From Chloroflexota bacterium (GTDB lineage: Bacteria; Chloroflexota; UBA11872; VXNJ01), in contig JAPOWW010000004.1 in the NCBI GenBank assembly GCA_026707405.1, forward strand, positions 124,001-188,000: a DNA stretch of 64,000 bases, read 5' to 3'. The notes beneath the pieces are model-generated. The model did no database searches and was not told where the DNA came from. It was given only the letters and a program-made list of their open reading frames with translations. Positions 1 to 8,299 of the stretch are shown piece after piece; within the stretch, counting starts at the first letter, position 1; every line of letters begins with the position of its first letter. The translations under genes and the position numbers were made by a program.

Positions 1-409
1 TGAGCGAGTCGTAGAGAAGCGCCGAGTCGGCGCCTGAGCTGAGCGCATGACCGAGGCCGTACGCCAAGTATCCGACGATGATGAGAGAAAAGCTGGGAGT
101 TGAAAGGAACACGACCAATGCTGCCGCGGACAGGGTTCGGCCGGCGACCACGCTCCATTTGCGGCTCAGCCTGTCGGCCATGACGCCGGTGGGGACTTCG
201 GACGCGAGGATCGCGATGCTGAAAAGCGACCAGAGCAGCATGATTTCGGTAACGGTAATACCGTGTTCGACGAAGTAGAGGAGAGCGATCGGGAGCCATA
301 CATATGCGCCGAGTCCCGAAAAGAGCCGGTACAGGTAGAACTTGCGGACGTTGCCTAGCAGCGAGTCCAGTTTGACTGCCGGTTCGGAGGAAATATTGGG
401 ATCGGGCAA
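1..409 (-). CDS. MFS transporter, N-terminal part (runs off the left edge)
   Basis: This is the first ~136 residues of a major facilitator superfamily permease read on the minus strand; the rest lies outside the window. Hydrophobic helices are visible (FYLYRLFSGLGAYVWLPIAL, then SFSLIIVGYLAYGLGHAL). The loop between helices 2 and 3 carries the MFS signature as EVPTGVMADRLSRKW, followed further on by SGADSALLYDSL, typical of one MFS exporter branch. No ATG is available. I chose TTG at 409 because GAGG lies eight bases upstream. The gene is divergent from the dehydrogenase that follows, so the ~120 bases between them should hold both promoters. The substrate cannot be read from this fragment. 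Confidence 0.8.
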   Translation of the reverse strand, partial: MPDPNISSEPAVKLDSLLGNVRKFYLYRLFSGLGAYVWLPIALLYFVEHGITVTEIMLLWSLFSIAILASEVPTGVMADRLSRKWSVVAGRTLSAAALVVFLSTPSFSLIIVGYLAYGLGHALSSGADSALLYDSL

Positions 410-533
410 GCTCGCAACCTCAAAACCACTGCCGAACTTCGGCTTGGGCTTTGGCGATCAACTCAATACTATGAACAACCGCCGGCGGCGGCATTCCTAC
501 ACTCCGCCGCTTTAGCTCGAAAGTGAGGGCGCA

Positions 534-1514
534 ATGACGGAAAGCCACCGTTTCAAGGTCGTGATCGCCGGGTCGGGATTCGAGAACGACGAGCCGGAGT
601 CCGAGCAGCTTGGAGACATCGCCGATCTGGTGCACGCAGACGGCGAATCGCGCGAGGCGCTGCTCACCGAGGTCGCCGACGCGCACGCCATCCTGGTGGA
701 TGCCGCGACTATAGATGACGAGGTATTTGCCGCCGGACCGAATCTAAAGGTTGTTACCGGATACGGAGTCGGGATCGATCAAATAGAGGTCGACGCGGCG
801 GCGAGGCGGGGGATAACGGTCTGCAACTCGCCGGAGGCTATGTCGACCGAGGTAGCCGAGCACGCGATGGGGCTTCTGTTTGCGCTTGCCAGGCAACTGA
901 CGTTCTCGGATGCCGACGTGCGGCTGCGTAACACGTGGGACCCGTTTGGCAAAGCCTACCGGCCCGTGGTCTTGAGGGGTAAGAATCTCGGAATCGTCGG
1001 TTTTGGGCGTACGGGGACCCGTTCAGCCGGAATAGCGGCTGGCGTAGGGATGAACTTGCTCGTCTTCGATCCACTCATCAACCATGAGGAACTGGAAATC
1101 CCGACCGATTGGAGCATTCGGTTTTGCGTTTCGCTGGAGGAGGTCGTCAGCGAGGCGGACGCGGTCACCTTGCATGTACCGTTGACCGACCAGACGAAAG
1201 AGATGATAAACGCCGAGACACTGGCCAAATTCAAGAGGGGCAGTCTACTCGTCAACGTCTCGCGGGGCGGTGTCGTAGACCAGGACGCGTTGTACGACGC
1301 GCTGCGGAGCGGCCAACTAACGGCGGCCGGTCTCGACGTATTCGTCCCCGAACCGCCCACCTGGAACGAGCGGCTGCTGGAGCTGCCAAACCTGATCCTC
1401 ACGCCGCACATGGCGTGGCGGTCGGAGAAGTCGGGCCGGCAGATGCAGTCGGACGCCGCCGGTGAAGTCAGGAAGATTCTCCTGGGCGAAACGCCGAGAT
1501 GGCGTGTCGTCTGA
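534..1514 (+). CDS. D-isomer-specific 2-hydroxyacid dehydrogenase (phosphoglycerate dehydrogenase-like)
   Basis: NAD-dependent oxidoreductase of the D-2-hydroxyacid family, interconverting a 2-hydroxyacid and a 2-oxoacid in the cytoplasm. The Rossmann motif GIVGFGRTGTRSAG lies near residue 150. The substrate-binding Arg is in VSRGGVV (~243), the catalytic Glu in PEPP (~271) and the catalytic His in HMAWRSEKSG (~292), so the active-site triad is complete. At 326 residues it has the single catalytic unit without the C-terminal ACT domain of classical SerA, so serine biosynthesis is not implied; glyoxylate, hydroxypyruvate or another 2-oxoacid is equally possible. The ATG has GAGGG just upstream. 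It is convergent with the next gene and divergent from the MFS gene. Confidence 0.88.
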   Translation: MTESHRFKVVIAGSGFENDEPESEQLGDIADLVHADGESREALLTEVADAHAILVDAATIDDEVFAAGPNLKVVTGYGVGIDQIEVDAAARRGITVCNSPEAMSTEVAEHAMGLLFALARQLTFSDADVRLRNTWDPFGKAYRPVVLRGKNLGIVGFGRTGTRSAGIAAGVGMNLLVFDPLINHEELEIPTDWSIRFCVSLEEVVSEADAVTLHVPLTDQTKEMINAETLAKFKRGSLLVNVSRGGVVDQDALYDALRSGQLTAAGLDVFVPEPPTWNERLLELPNLILTPHMAWRSEKSGRQMQSDAAGEVRKILLGETPRWRVV

Positions 1515-1550
1515 GCCGATCCGGCAGCGCTTTTGTGAGCCGGGTCGGCT

Positions 1551-2357
1551 TCAGGTTCTTCCGTTCATTGACGCGTCGGCAATTTCGAGCACGAGCGGAT
1601 AGTGGTCGGAGGCGACGTCCGAGTCATCGTTCTTGACCACTTCGATGGACCTCAACGAGCTTCGCAGGTCGCGCGAGACGTATATGTAGTCGAGCCGGGC
1701 CGGCGTGAAGATGGACCCGCGCGCCGCGCGCGTGGGTATGGTCGGTTCCGGATTTCCCGCGTGAAGGGCCGCGTAGGCGTCTACAAAGCCGGCCGCCTGC
1801 AGCGACCTGCTTACCCGGAAGTCGAGCGCGCCGTCGACGACCTGGCGCGACTGAGTTTGTTCAGATAAGTCGGACAGCTCGATTTTGTCGAGGTGGCTCA
1901 GGGAGTTCATGTCGCCGAGAATGATCGTCCGTTCCCCGCCCTCGTACTGCTCCAGCACTTTGCTTATTTCCCGGAACTTTACTCGAGGGTCGTTTGGATG
2001 CAGGTGTACGTTCATGAATCGGGTGGTCACGTTGTCCGCGTCGGCTACTACCACGTCCAGCGCACCGTGCCAAAATCCCTTTGTAAGCGCATCGGCGAAC
2101 ATGATTCCGTAGTCGGGTTTGACAAGCAGTCCCACCGGGAATCCGTTGGTTACCGCGAGCAGGGCTAGCATACCCACCTGCCGCTCGAACTCGTGCAGCG
2201 TTTTCTGGCCGTCTTTGTCCCAATCCGTGCACTCTTGAAGGGCTACGATATCCGGGTTTGCGCCGCGGACAATCCGGGCGATGGTGTCGAGGCGGTAGGT
2301 CAGGTTGTTCAGGAGGGAGTCTCCCCCCTCGAGGATGTTGAACGTCATGATCTTCAT
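1551..2357 (-). CDS. Endonuclease/exonuclease/phosphatase-fold hydrolase
   Basis: Member of the Mg-dependent endonuclease/exonuclease/phosphatase superfamily that includes ExoIII, DNase I-like enzymes and sphingomyelinases. The catalytic landmarks are all present: Asn in TFNILEGG (residue ~7), the metal-binding Glu in LQECTDWD (~42), Asp/Asn in GDMNS (~148) and the terminal Asp-His pair in SDHYPL (~250). There is no signal peptide, so it is probably cytoplasmic. At 268 residues it is a compact, single-domain member. The substrate (phosphodiester in nucleic acid, lipid headgroup or nucleotide) cannot be assigned from sequence. It is transcribed leftward and is convergent with the dehydrogenase. 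Confidence 0.85.
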   Translation of the reverse strand: MKIMTFNILEGGDSLLNNLTYRLDTIARIVRGANPDIVALQECTDWDKDGQKTLHEFERQVGMLALLAVTNGFPVGLLVKPDYGIMFADALTKGFWHGALDVVVADADNVTTRFMNVHLHPNDPRVKFREISKVLEQYEGGERTIILGDMNSLSHLDKIELSDLSEQTQSRQVVDGALDFRVSRSLQAAGFVDAYAALHAGNPEPTIPTRAARGSIFTPARLDYIYVSRDLRSSLRSIEVVKNDDSDVASDHYPLVLEIADASMNGRT

Positions 2358-2624
2358 GTTTCGATCCGCGGGCGGGCCGAACCGTAGCTGAGCTTGGAGC
2401 TACTGGGAGCTACTGGATGGAAAGGACTGTTCAATTCGCCCAATTGATAAACCCCGGATATGGCGGCGGAGCTTCGCGGCGAGCCGTCAGAGCCGCGCCC
2501 GCCTGTCAGGAGGAGGGAAACTCGTGGACCGCTCGCGCGGCGCGCTCCCGCAACAATACCGCGTCAGCTTGCATACTCGACCAACGCGCGCTCGAGCCGA
2601 CAAGGACCGCCTCCGGTTGCCCGA

Positions 2625-3431
2625 TCACTTCTTGACCGACCGCATTATCAACTTTTCACTCTGCCGGGTTAGAGGCCTGAGATCGTAGTCGCCGAATATC
2701 TCGACGACCTTTAGTCCGCAAATGTCCAGCATGAGCTCCAACTCACCCGGATAAATTGGGCGGGTGGCGTAATCGAACACCGCGGTCTTGGTGGGGTCGT
2801 GGGGCGCGCGGGGATTTGCGAACTCGTGGTGCCGAATGATCCGCTGAAAATTGGGGTCGACCGTGATCGTTCCCCGATAGAGCAGCGTTTGACCGGTGCC
2901 CCGATTGAATACCTGACGCGGGCGTTCGCGCTCGACCCTGTACTTCCCGGCGGCGGCCATATAGGGGCTGGTCTCGAACGCCAGGAAGAAACTGCCGTCG
3001 TCTTCGAGATGCTCGCGGCAACGCTCGATGGCCTTCAGCACGAGCCGGAAGTCGAGCAAGTGAATGAGCGAGTTCCCCCCCGCCATGATTAGCGGGAACT
3101 TCCGACCGAGATCAAAGTCGATCATGTTCGCCTCGATGAACGAGATGTTTCGACGCAGCCCCAGCAATTTGGCCTTCGACGTGGCGAGATCGATCATGCC
3201 GGCGTCGAAGTCGATTCCGACAACCGAGTGACCGGCCTCGACCAGCGGTATGGCCACTCTTCCGGTTCCGCAGGCAAGGTCCAAGATCGGCCCCTCGTGG
3301 CGCTTGGCCATTTCGAGATACATCGGCACGTCGCCACGGAAGTCCCCGGTCAACGCCTCGTAAAGGGCCGCGAAATCGGGCGGCCAGCCGGGCAGTGCCA
3401 TTGCGGCATCTTCAGCGGAAATTGCGGTCAA
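2625..3431 (-). CDS. Class I SAM-dependent methyltransferase
   Basis: Rossmann-fold methyltransferase. Motif I is LDLACGTGR at residues ~50-58, followed by the acidic residue that binds the SAM ribose in VGIDFDAGMIDLA. Motif IV-like MAGGNSLIHLLD follows, with the N substituted region typical of small-molecule methyltransferases. Length (268) is normal for the class. No transmembrane segment or signal peptide is visible, so it is cytoplasmic. The acceptor substrate is unknown and the neighbours give no hint. The gap of about 267 bases to the preceding same-strand gene argues against tight co-transcription. Confidence 0.88.
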   Translation of the reverse strand: MTAISAEDAAMALPGWPPDFAALYEALTGDFRGDVPMYLEMAKRHEGPILDLACGTGRVAIPLVEAGHSVVGIDFDAGMIDLATSKAKLLGLRRNISFIEANMIDFDLGRKFPLIMAGGNSLIHLLDFRLVLKAIERCREHLEDDGSFFLAFETSPYMAAAGKYRVERERPRQVFNRGTGQTLLYRGTITVDPNFQRIIRHHEFANPRAPHDPTKTAVFDYATRPIYPGELELMLDICGLKVVEIFGDYDLRPLTRQSEKLIMRSVKK

Positions 3432-3700
3432 GGTCCCTCCTTGAGAGGAAGTGGAAGAACTCCCGCAGCCGAACGGCCCGCGGGACTTCGATCTGTCAGG
3501 CGCACAACGGCATCCGTCTTTCTAACCAATGCCGTAATCAAATGATACCGAGCCCGGATTTGAAATCGACGGTCAAGGAGTACGGCAGCGTCTGGAGAGC
3601 GGAACCATAGTCTTTTTGATGTGCTCAAACGTCCCGTGTGGGCGGTTTACCCAACGGCGGGGAATCCTGACTGGGAACTGCGATAAATCGGGACTCACTA

Positions 3701-3730
3701 TTGCGAATACGGACAAGTCGCAGTTACCAT
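3701..3730 (+). promoter_or_regulatory. Putative promoter of the tRNA-Trp/tRNA-Leu pair
   Basis: TTGCGA at 3701-3706 and TACCAT at 3725-3730 are separated by 18 bases and end 11 bases before tRNA-Trp. This fits a sigma-70 type promoter with an imperfect -10. The rest of the 310-base stretch from 3432 holds no convincing gene or repeat. Confidence 0.4.
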
Positions 3731-3741
3731 GAAAAGCCGTT

Positions 3742-3814
3742 AGGAGTGTAGCTCAGTTGGCAGAGCAACGGTCTCCAAAACCGTAGGTCGGGGGTTCGAG
3801 TCCCTCCACTCCTG
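3742..3814 (+). tRNA. tRNA-Trp (anticodon CCA)
   Basis: Complete cloverleaf of 73 nt. Acceptor AGGAGTG pairs perfectly with CACTCCT, the D arm is GCTC...GAGC and the anticodon stem ACGGT/ACCGT encloses loop CTCCAAA with anticodon CCA. The T loop is the canonical TTCGAGT. The discriminator is G; the 3' CCA is not encoded (the following bases are CAC). It lies only three bases from tRNA-Leu and is surely co-transcribed with it. Confidence 0.96.
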
Positions 3815-3817
3815 CAC

Positions 3818-3904
3818 GCCGAAGTGGCGGAACAGGTAGACGCGCTGGTCTCAAAAACCAGTGAGGGCAACCTCGTGTCGGTTCGATCCCGACCTTCGGC
3901 ACCA
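3818..3904 (+). tRNA. tRNA-Leu (anticodon CAA)
   Basis: Class II tRNA with a long variable arm. Acceptor GCCGAAG pairs with CTTCGGC, the anticodon stem CTGGT/ACCAG encloses CTCAAAA (anticodon CAA, reading UUG) and the T loop is TTCGATC. The 3' CCA is encoded (3902-3904). Second gene of a two-tRNA transcript. Confidence 0.96.
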
Positions 3905-3961
3905 CGCCAACGATCCTGACGCAGACTTCTCCCCTGGCTGAGTCGCCGCCGCGTCGGCCTC

Positions 3962-4201
3962 TTACTTGGACGAGTCTTCGATTTCGGGAATGTCGAGGTC
4001 CATGCCGGGATAGATCGTGGCGGGGTCTTCCCCGTCAAACCGCCACTTATTCTTGTTGAAGATGATCTCCCACTTGGACGCGTCTCCATACTCCCGTTGA
4101 GCGATGCTCCGCACGGTTTCCCGGGGAAGCACCTTGATTGTGTGTCTGACGCCAAGGTCCGCCCCGCCCTTGCCCCCAAACAGTTTCGAGAACCAGCCCA
4201 C
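3962..4201 (-). CDS. LysM-domain mini-protein
   Basis: A 79-residue protein made almost entirely of one LysM-like module: HTIKVLPRETVRSIAQREYG, then WEIIFNKNKW and ATIYPGMDLDIPE, matching the usual order (H-x-V..L..IA..YG..W..I...N......I.PG..L.IP). LysM modules bind peptidoglycan or related N-acetylglucosamine polymers. No signal peptide precedes it; the N-terminus is FSKLFGGKGG, so it may be cytoplasmic or exported by another route. I start it at GTG 4201 because GGAGGAG lies six bases upstream; the longer open frame to 4372 has no ribosome site. It resembles the BON/LysM (YgaU-like) C-terminal module but lacks BON. Confidence 0.72.
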   Translation of the reverse strand: MGWFSKLFGGKGGADLGVRHTIKVLPRETVRSIAQREYGDASKWEIIFNKNKWRFDGEDPATIYPGMDLDIPEIEDSSK

Positions 4202-4409
4202 CTTACTCCTCCATGAACAATGGAAAGACTGAATTCGCGTATATGATAGGCGTGCTTTGGGGGCAAATTCAACGCGCGAATGCACCATACAACCCTGTGC
4301 AGTCAATCCTCTGGCGCTGGTGGTCGGATCTTTCGAATTGAGTAGTTCGTGAGAAGACGCGCAGCGAGACACGTGAGCACCCGCTTATAAGGCTTCAACA
4401 GAACTGACG

Positions 4410-5180
4410 ATGCTGCAAGATGGCCAGTCTGCTCAAGGAGGCGTCACTTCCGTTACGCGGATCGGAGACACGGTGCGCAGGTCTACGGGCAGGTGGACTC
4501 CAGCCGTCCATTCCCTGCTGCGCCACCTGGAGGCGGCTGGCTTGTCCGGCGTTCCCCGCGTCCTTGGATTCGATGAGACGGGACGAGAGGTACTTTCGTT
4601 CATTCGGGGCGAGACGGCTCGACGGCCATGGCCGGAAGCGATGCTCAAGGAAGAGGGCCTCGCCGAGGTCGCGCTTTTTCTGCGTCGATATCACAGTGCA
4701 GTGAAAGACTTCGAGCCGCCGGAGGATGCTAAATGGCGTGTGCCGCAACTGACCTGGCGACCGAGAATGACCATCCGACACGGGGATCTTGGACCGTGGA
4801 ATACCGTCTGGGAAGGGCGAACCTTGAAAGGAGTAATCGACTGGGACTTTGCCGAACCCGGCGATCCTATCGGTGACGTTAGTCAGTTTGCCTGGTATGC
4901 CGTGCCTCTTCGAGGAGACGACTACTGGAAAAAAGCCGGATTTTCCGAAAGGCCTGATCTCAGGGCCAGATTACTTACACTTTCGGAGGCCTATGGGGCG
5001 GAACCCAAAGCAATCCTGGATGCGTTAATCGATCTGCAATTGGAAGATCACCGCAGAATAGGGATGCTGGGCAGGAAAGGCATACACCCATGGGCCCTCT
5101 TTTACGAACGCGGAGATCTTGCGGAAATTTCAGAAGGGAACGCTTGGCTGAAAGAGAATTACGATTCGCTGGCCGTATAG
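4410..5180 (+). CDS. Aminoglycoside phosphotransferase-fold kinase
   Basis: Protein-kinase-like fold of the APH/choline kinase family. The catalytic loop reads HGDLGPWN (residues ~124-131), where Asp is the catalytic base and Asn binds metal, and the DFG-equivalent is IDWDFA (~143-148). The 256-residue length is typical of small APH homologues. The family phosphorylates hydroxyls of small molecules (aminoglycosides, choline, homoserine, sugars); nothing here singles out an antibiotic, and a housekeeping metabolite is as likely. Start ATG at 4410 has weak support; an alternative methionine is not obvious. About 50 bases separate it from pyrF, so they may share a transcript. Confidence 0.82.
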   Translation: MLQDGQSAQGGVTSVTRIGDTVRRSTGRWTPAVHSLLRHLEAAGLSGVPRVLGFDETGREVLSFIRGETARRPWPEAMLKEEGLAEVALFLRRYHSAVKDFEPPEDAKWRVPQLTWRPRMTIRHGDLGPWNTVWEGRTLKGVIDWDFAEPGDPIGDVSQFAWYAVPLRGDDYWKKAGFSERPDLRARLLTLSEAYGAEPKAILDALIDLQLEDHRRIGMLGRKGIHPWALFYERGDLAEISEGNAWLKENYDSLAV

Positions 5181-5231
5181 AATTGATGTGCGTTTTTCCG
5201 ATGGAGAAGACACTGACGGACTCCGGCACGC

Positions 5232-6056
5232 TTGAACGGCGGCGCTGATATAGCCAGCTTTAATCAGAGACTTCAAGCGGCAATCCATTCGCGACAGAGC
5301 TTTCTTTGCGTCGGTCTCGACCCGGACATCCGCCGCCTGCCGAGTTCAGTGTCCAGGGACCACCCGGGCATTGAAGCATTCCTGCGGACAATCGTCGACG
5401 CGACCGCGGAGCACGTGGCGGCTTTCAAACCCAATCTCGCTTTCTTCCTCTCGCTGGGAAGCTGGGGATTCGACCTTCTGTCGAGCCTGCGTGAACGGAT
5501 CCCGCCGGAGATCATCCTCATCGGCGACGCGAAATGGGGCGACATCGGCAACACGGCCGAGCGCTACGCGGCGTCGGCGTTCGACGTCCTGGGTTTTGAC
5601 GCCGTTACCGTGAATCCGTACCAAGGCAGCGACTCGGCTCGTCCCTTTTTACAACTTGAATCGCATGGAGCGTTCGTGTTGTGCAAGACGAGCAATCCGA
5701 GCGCGCGCGAGTTTCAGGAGTCGGGAGCGGGTGAGCCGCTTTACGCCGAAGTGGCGAGAGCCGCGTCGGACTGGAACTCGCTGGGCAACTGCGGCCTGGT
5801 GATCGGCGCCGACGAGGTCGAAGCCCTGGCGCTTGCGCGGCGGGACACTCCCTCGCTGTCGCTGTTGATACCGGGCGTGGGCGCGCAGGCGGGCGATTTA
5901 GCTGCTTGCCTGGCGGAGGTGGGCGGCTCCCATCCGGCGACGTTCGTCATAAACGCGTCGCGGTCGGTTCTGTACGCGGGCGAGGCGGGGAGCTACTGGA
6001 AGAGCTCCACGGCTGAGGCAAAAAGGCTGCGCGGGCTGATAAACGCGGGACTGTAG
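5232..6056 (+). CDS. pyrF: Orotidine 5'-phosphate decarboxylase
   Basis: Catalyses the last step of de novo UMP synthesis, OMP to UMP plus CO2, in the cytoplasm. The N-terminus has the substrate-binding stretch FLCVGLDPDIRRLP and FKPNLAFF. The catalytic Lys-Asp tetrad lies in GDAKWGDIGNTAERYA near residue 98, and TVNPYQGSDSARPF, LVIGAD and LLIPGVGAQAGD follow in family order. The length (274) and the NTAERYA signature place it in the longer type 2 group common in Actinobacteria and Chloroflexota. The start is TTG at 5232; no better start precedes the conserved N-terminus. It sits between the APH-fold kinase and the DUF951 gene. Confidence 0.93.
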   Translation: MNGGADIASFNQRLQAAIHSRQSFLCVGLDPDIRRLPSSVSRDHPGIEAFLRTIVDATAEHVAAFKPNLAFFLSLGSWGFDLLSSLRERIPPEIILIGDAKWGDIGNTAERYAASAFDVLGFDAVTVNPYQGSDSARPFLQLESHGAFVLCKTSNPSAREFQESGAGEPLYAEVARAASDWNSLGNCGLVIGADEVEALALARRDTPSLSLLIPGVGAQAGDLAACLAEVGGSHPATFVINASRSVLYAGEAGSYWKSSTAEAKRLRGLINAGL

Positions 6057-6104
6057 GCTTTGTGCGGTCCTGTCCGTATCTCCGAAGTCGCCTGACTCTG
6101 GCCG

Positions 6105-6296
6105 ATGGGGAGCCGTCCTTCTGAACCCCGAGTTTCCGCAGGAGACCGCGTCCGGTTGAAGAAGCTGCATCCGTGCGGTTCGACGGAATGGGTTGTGAAG
6201 AGCGCCGGCATCACGGTCGAGATCGAGTGTTCCGGCTGCGGGCGGGTTGTCGCGCTTTCGAGAAACGCATTAGCGCGGCGTCTTCGTTCGACCTAA
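6105..6296 (+). CDS. DUF951 family small protein
   Basis: A 63-residue protein matching the DUF951 pattern: DRVRLKKLHPCGSTEW, then a basic stretch and VEIECSGCGRVVALSRNAL. The three cysteines (one in HPCGS, two in CSGCGR) are the conserved ones. The family is small, cytoplasmic and widespread in Firmicutes and Chloroflexota; its biochemical function is not established to my knowledge. The fold resembles a small beta-barrel and nucleic-acid or ribosome association has been suggested only by inference. It follows pyrF by 48 bases on the same strand. Confidence 0.85.
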   Translation: MGSRPSEPRVSAGDRVRLKKLHPCGSTEWVVKSAGITVEIECSGCGRVVALSRNALARRLRST

Positions 6297-6320
6297 TCGC
6301 CCTTCTAGTCACCCGGAGTC

Positions 6321-6410
6321 GGGGCGGTGCGCGAACCGCCCTATCTGCAATGCCGAAGAGCCTGCCCAAGGACAGGCTCTTCGGCAAGCTCAGGGGAGCG
6401 AGGCTCAACG
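6321..6410. repeat. Intergenic palindromic repeat cluster
   Basis: Two adjacent hairpins. The first is GGGCGGT (6322-6328) paired with ACCGCCC (6335-6341). The second is a perfect 13-bp stem GCCGAAGAGCCTG (6352-6364) with its complement at 6373-6385, loop 8. They run into AAGCTCAGGGGAGCGAGGCTCA. Closely related phrases recur at 28487-28620 (GCTCAGGGACGCCAGGCTCA and GGCGGTTCGCGAACCGCC), so this is a dispersed REP-like element. It could also act as terminator for the pyrF/DUF951 transcript, though no T-run follows. Confidence 0.6.
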
Positions 6411-6441
6411 TGCACGGGGGAGACTTGACCGGTAAAGGTTA

Positions 6442-6470
6442 TTGAGACGAAGCGAGTGCTGTGGTAGGTT
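6442..6470 (+). promoter_or_regulatory. Promoter of tRNA-Val
   Basis: TTGAGA (6442-6447) and TAGGTT (6465-6470) are separated by exactly 17 bases, and the -10 ends 13 bases before the tRNA. The same layout recurs in the decayed copy at 10157-10185, which supports both as one duplicated unit. Confidence 0.55.
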
Positions 6471-6483
6471 CACAAGGGTGACC

Positions 6484-6560
6484 GGGCAAGTAGCTCAGCC
6501 GGTTAGAGCGCCACGTTGACATCGTGGAGGTCACAGGTTCGAGTCCTGTCTTGCCCACCA
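6484..6560 (+). tRNA. tRNA-Val (anticodon GAC)
   Basis: Acceptor GGGCAAG pairs with CTTGCCC. The D arm GCTC...GAGC contains the CCGG of a normal D loop, and the anticodon stem CCACG/CGTGG encloses TTGACAT (anticodon GAC, reading GUC). T arm ACAGG-TTCGAGT-CCTGT is perfect. The 3' CCA is encoded at 6558-6560. A degraded relative of this locus lies at 10157-10273. Confidence 0.96.
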
Positions 6561-6770
6561 ACGTAGACTAAATCGAGAACCGTCGTGTTGAAGTTCAGAT
6601 TGGGACTTGATTTAGCCCTGCTCGACAAGCGTTTCCCACTTCTCATATGGGTCCTGGAAGCATGGCATTCAAACGGTACCGCCTAGCTATCCTACCTTGA
6701 ACGACTCCACGCCGCCCTATAGCGCTCCCTGCGACGGGCCGGCGCAAATCCAGATAAGCAGGCAGAAGGC

Positions 6771-7505
6771 GTGATCCAGTTCCTGGTTGCGATGCAGCGA
6801 TTGACTCTCAACGCGTTGCGGGATCTGGCGCCAATCATCCTCGTAATCGCGTTCTTCCAGATCGTGGTGCTCCGCCAGCCTTTCCCCGATTTGGCGAGCG
6901 TGCTCATAGGACTCCTCTGCGTGATAGCCGGGCTGACCCTATTTGTCCAGGGGCTAGAAAGCGGCCTGTTTCCCCTGGGAGAGGCGCTCGCGCAGGGCTT
7001 CGCGCAGAAGGGCAGCGTTGTCATCCTGCTGGCATTCGGCTTCTGCCTGGGTTTCGGCACGACGATAGCGGAGCCGGCCCTGATCGCCGTCGCCGACGAG
7101 GCTGCCGCGGTCGCCGCCGAAGCCGGCGCCATCGCAGATGATGACGGCGCGCGCGCAACCTACGCCCTAGAGCTGCGCATGGTCGTGGCCATATCTGTTG
7201 GCGCCGCCATCGTGCTGGGCATAGTGCGAATCCTCAAAGGCTGGCCGATCCACTGGCTCATCGTTGGGGGATATGTGCTGGTGACCGCTTTGACCGTCTT
7301 CGCCCCGGCAGAAATCGTCGGAGTGGCCTATGACTCCGGTGGCGTGACAACCAGCACGATCACAGTCCCGCTCGTGACGGCGCTCGGCGTCGGACTCGCC
7401 ACGGCCACACGCGGACGCAACCCCATGATCGATGGCTTCGGTCTAATAGCCTTCGCAAGCCTCACGCCAATGGTCTGCGTCCTCGCTTACGGGATGGTGG
7501 CCTGA
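6771..7505 (+). CDS. DUF1538 integral membrane protein, first copy
   Basis: A 244-residue polytopic membrane protein of the DUF1538 family, with roughly six or seven hydrophobic segments. Two family signatures are clear: [18 protein letters not shown] near the middle and [20 protein letters not shown] followed by [16 protein letters not shown] at the C-terminus. The charged AEP and the Asp-Ser-Gly-Gly turn sit inside hydrophobic surroundings, which suggests a polar path through the membrane. The start is GTG 6771 with an AGGCAGAAGG stretch before it; ATG nine codons in is the alternative. Its stop shares one base with the start of the second copy, so the two are translationally coupled and probably form a heteromer. 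Confidence 0.85.
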   Translation: MIQFLVAMQRLTLNALRDLAPIILVIAFFQIVVLRQPFPDLASVLIGLLCVIAGLTLFVQGLESGLFPLGEALAQGFAQKGSVVILLAFGFCLGFGTTIAEPALIAVADEAAAVAAEAGAIADDDGARATYALELRMVVAISVGAAIVLGIVRILKGWPIHWLIVGGYVLVTALTVFAPAEIVGVAYDSGGVTTSTITVPLVTALGVGLATATRGRNPMIDGFGLIAFASLTPMVCVLAYGMVA

Positions 7506-8299
7506 TGACGGACTTTGTCCGCACCCTTACCGATGCCTTGCTGTCCACCGTCCTGGACGTGGCCCCCATCGTCGCCGTCCTGCTCGTTTTTCAACTACTC
7601 TTTCTGCGTCGCAAGCCGCCCAACCTGCGCCGGATAGCTGCGGGGTCGGTGCTTGTCCTGGTGGGACTGGCACTGTTCGTCATAGGCTTGGAGAACGCGC
7701 TCTTTCCGATTGGCAAGACCATGGCGCGGCAGCTCACCGCACCCGAGACCATCGGAGCGGACAGACTGGCTGACGGCATCGACTGGTACGACTACCTGCC
7801 GCTCTACGCCTTCGCCGCCGCCATCGGCTTTGCGACGACCGTGGCTGAGCCGTCGCTCGTCGCCGTGGCGATGAAGGCCCGCGACGCATCAGGCGGAGCC
7901 GTTCACGCGTGGGGACTCAGGATCGCGGTGGCGGTCGGAGTTGCGGTGGGCGTGGCGCTGGGCTGCTTCCGAATTGTCACCGGCACACCCTTGCCCTGGT
8001 ACATCATCTGTTCCTACATCGTCGTCATGTTGCTAACGTTCAAGTCCAGCCGGAGCATAGTGCCGCTTGCCTACGACAGCGGCGGCGTTACCACTTCGAC
8101 CGTAACGGTACCCGTGGTCGCAGCTATCGGACTGGGCCTGGCCGCGAGCGTTCCCGGACGGAGTCCCTTGATAGACGGATTCGGACTCATCGCCTTCGCC
8201 AGCGTATTCCCAATCATTACGGTGCTGGGATACTCTATTGCCACGTCTTGGTTGGGGCGCAGGCGGAAGTCCAAACTTCCCGAGGAGGCTGAGTCGTGA
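7505..8299 (+). CDS. DUF1538 integral membrane protein, second copy
   Basis: A 264-residue paralogue of the preceding gene with the same architecture: N-terminal helix DVAPIVAVLLVFQLLFLR, central GFATTVAEPSLVAVAMKA and C-terminal [20 protein letters not shown] plus [17 protein letters not shown] basic tail (RRRKSKLP) probably faces the cytoplasm. Two similar subunits in tandem point to a pseudo-symmetric pair, as in many transporters and channels. The start codon overlaps the previous stop as TGATG and its own stop overlaps the PII gene by four bases. Transport function is inferred from topology and from the adjacent regulators, not from a known motif. Confidence 0.85.
   Translation: MTDFVRTLTDALLSTVLDVAPIVAVLLVFQLLFLRRKPPNLRRIAAGSVLVLVGLALFVIGLENALFPIGKTMARQLTAPETIGADRLADGIDWYDYLPLYAFAAAIGFATTVAEPSLVAVAMKARDASGGAVHAWGLRIAVAVGVAVGVALGCFRIVTGTPLPWYIICSYIVVMLLTFKSSRSIVPLAYDSGGVTTSTVTVPVVAAIGLGLAASVPGRSPLIDGFGLIAFASVFPIITVLGYSIATSWLGRRRKSKLPEEAES

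Noticed and set aside
4410..5180. Antibiotic resistance phosphotransferase
   Set aside because: The APH fold is clear but such kinases are common housekeeping enzymes, and the gene sits beside pyrF with no mobile element or resistance context.
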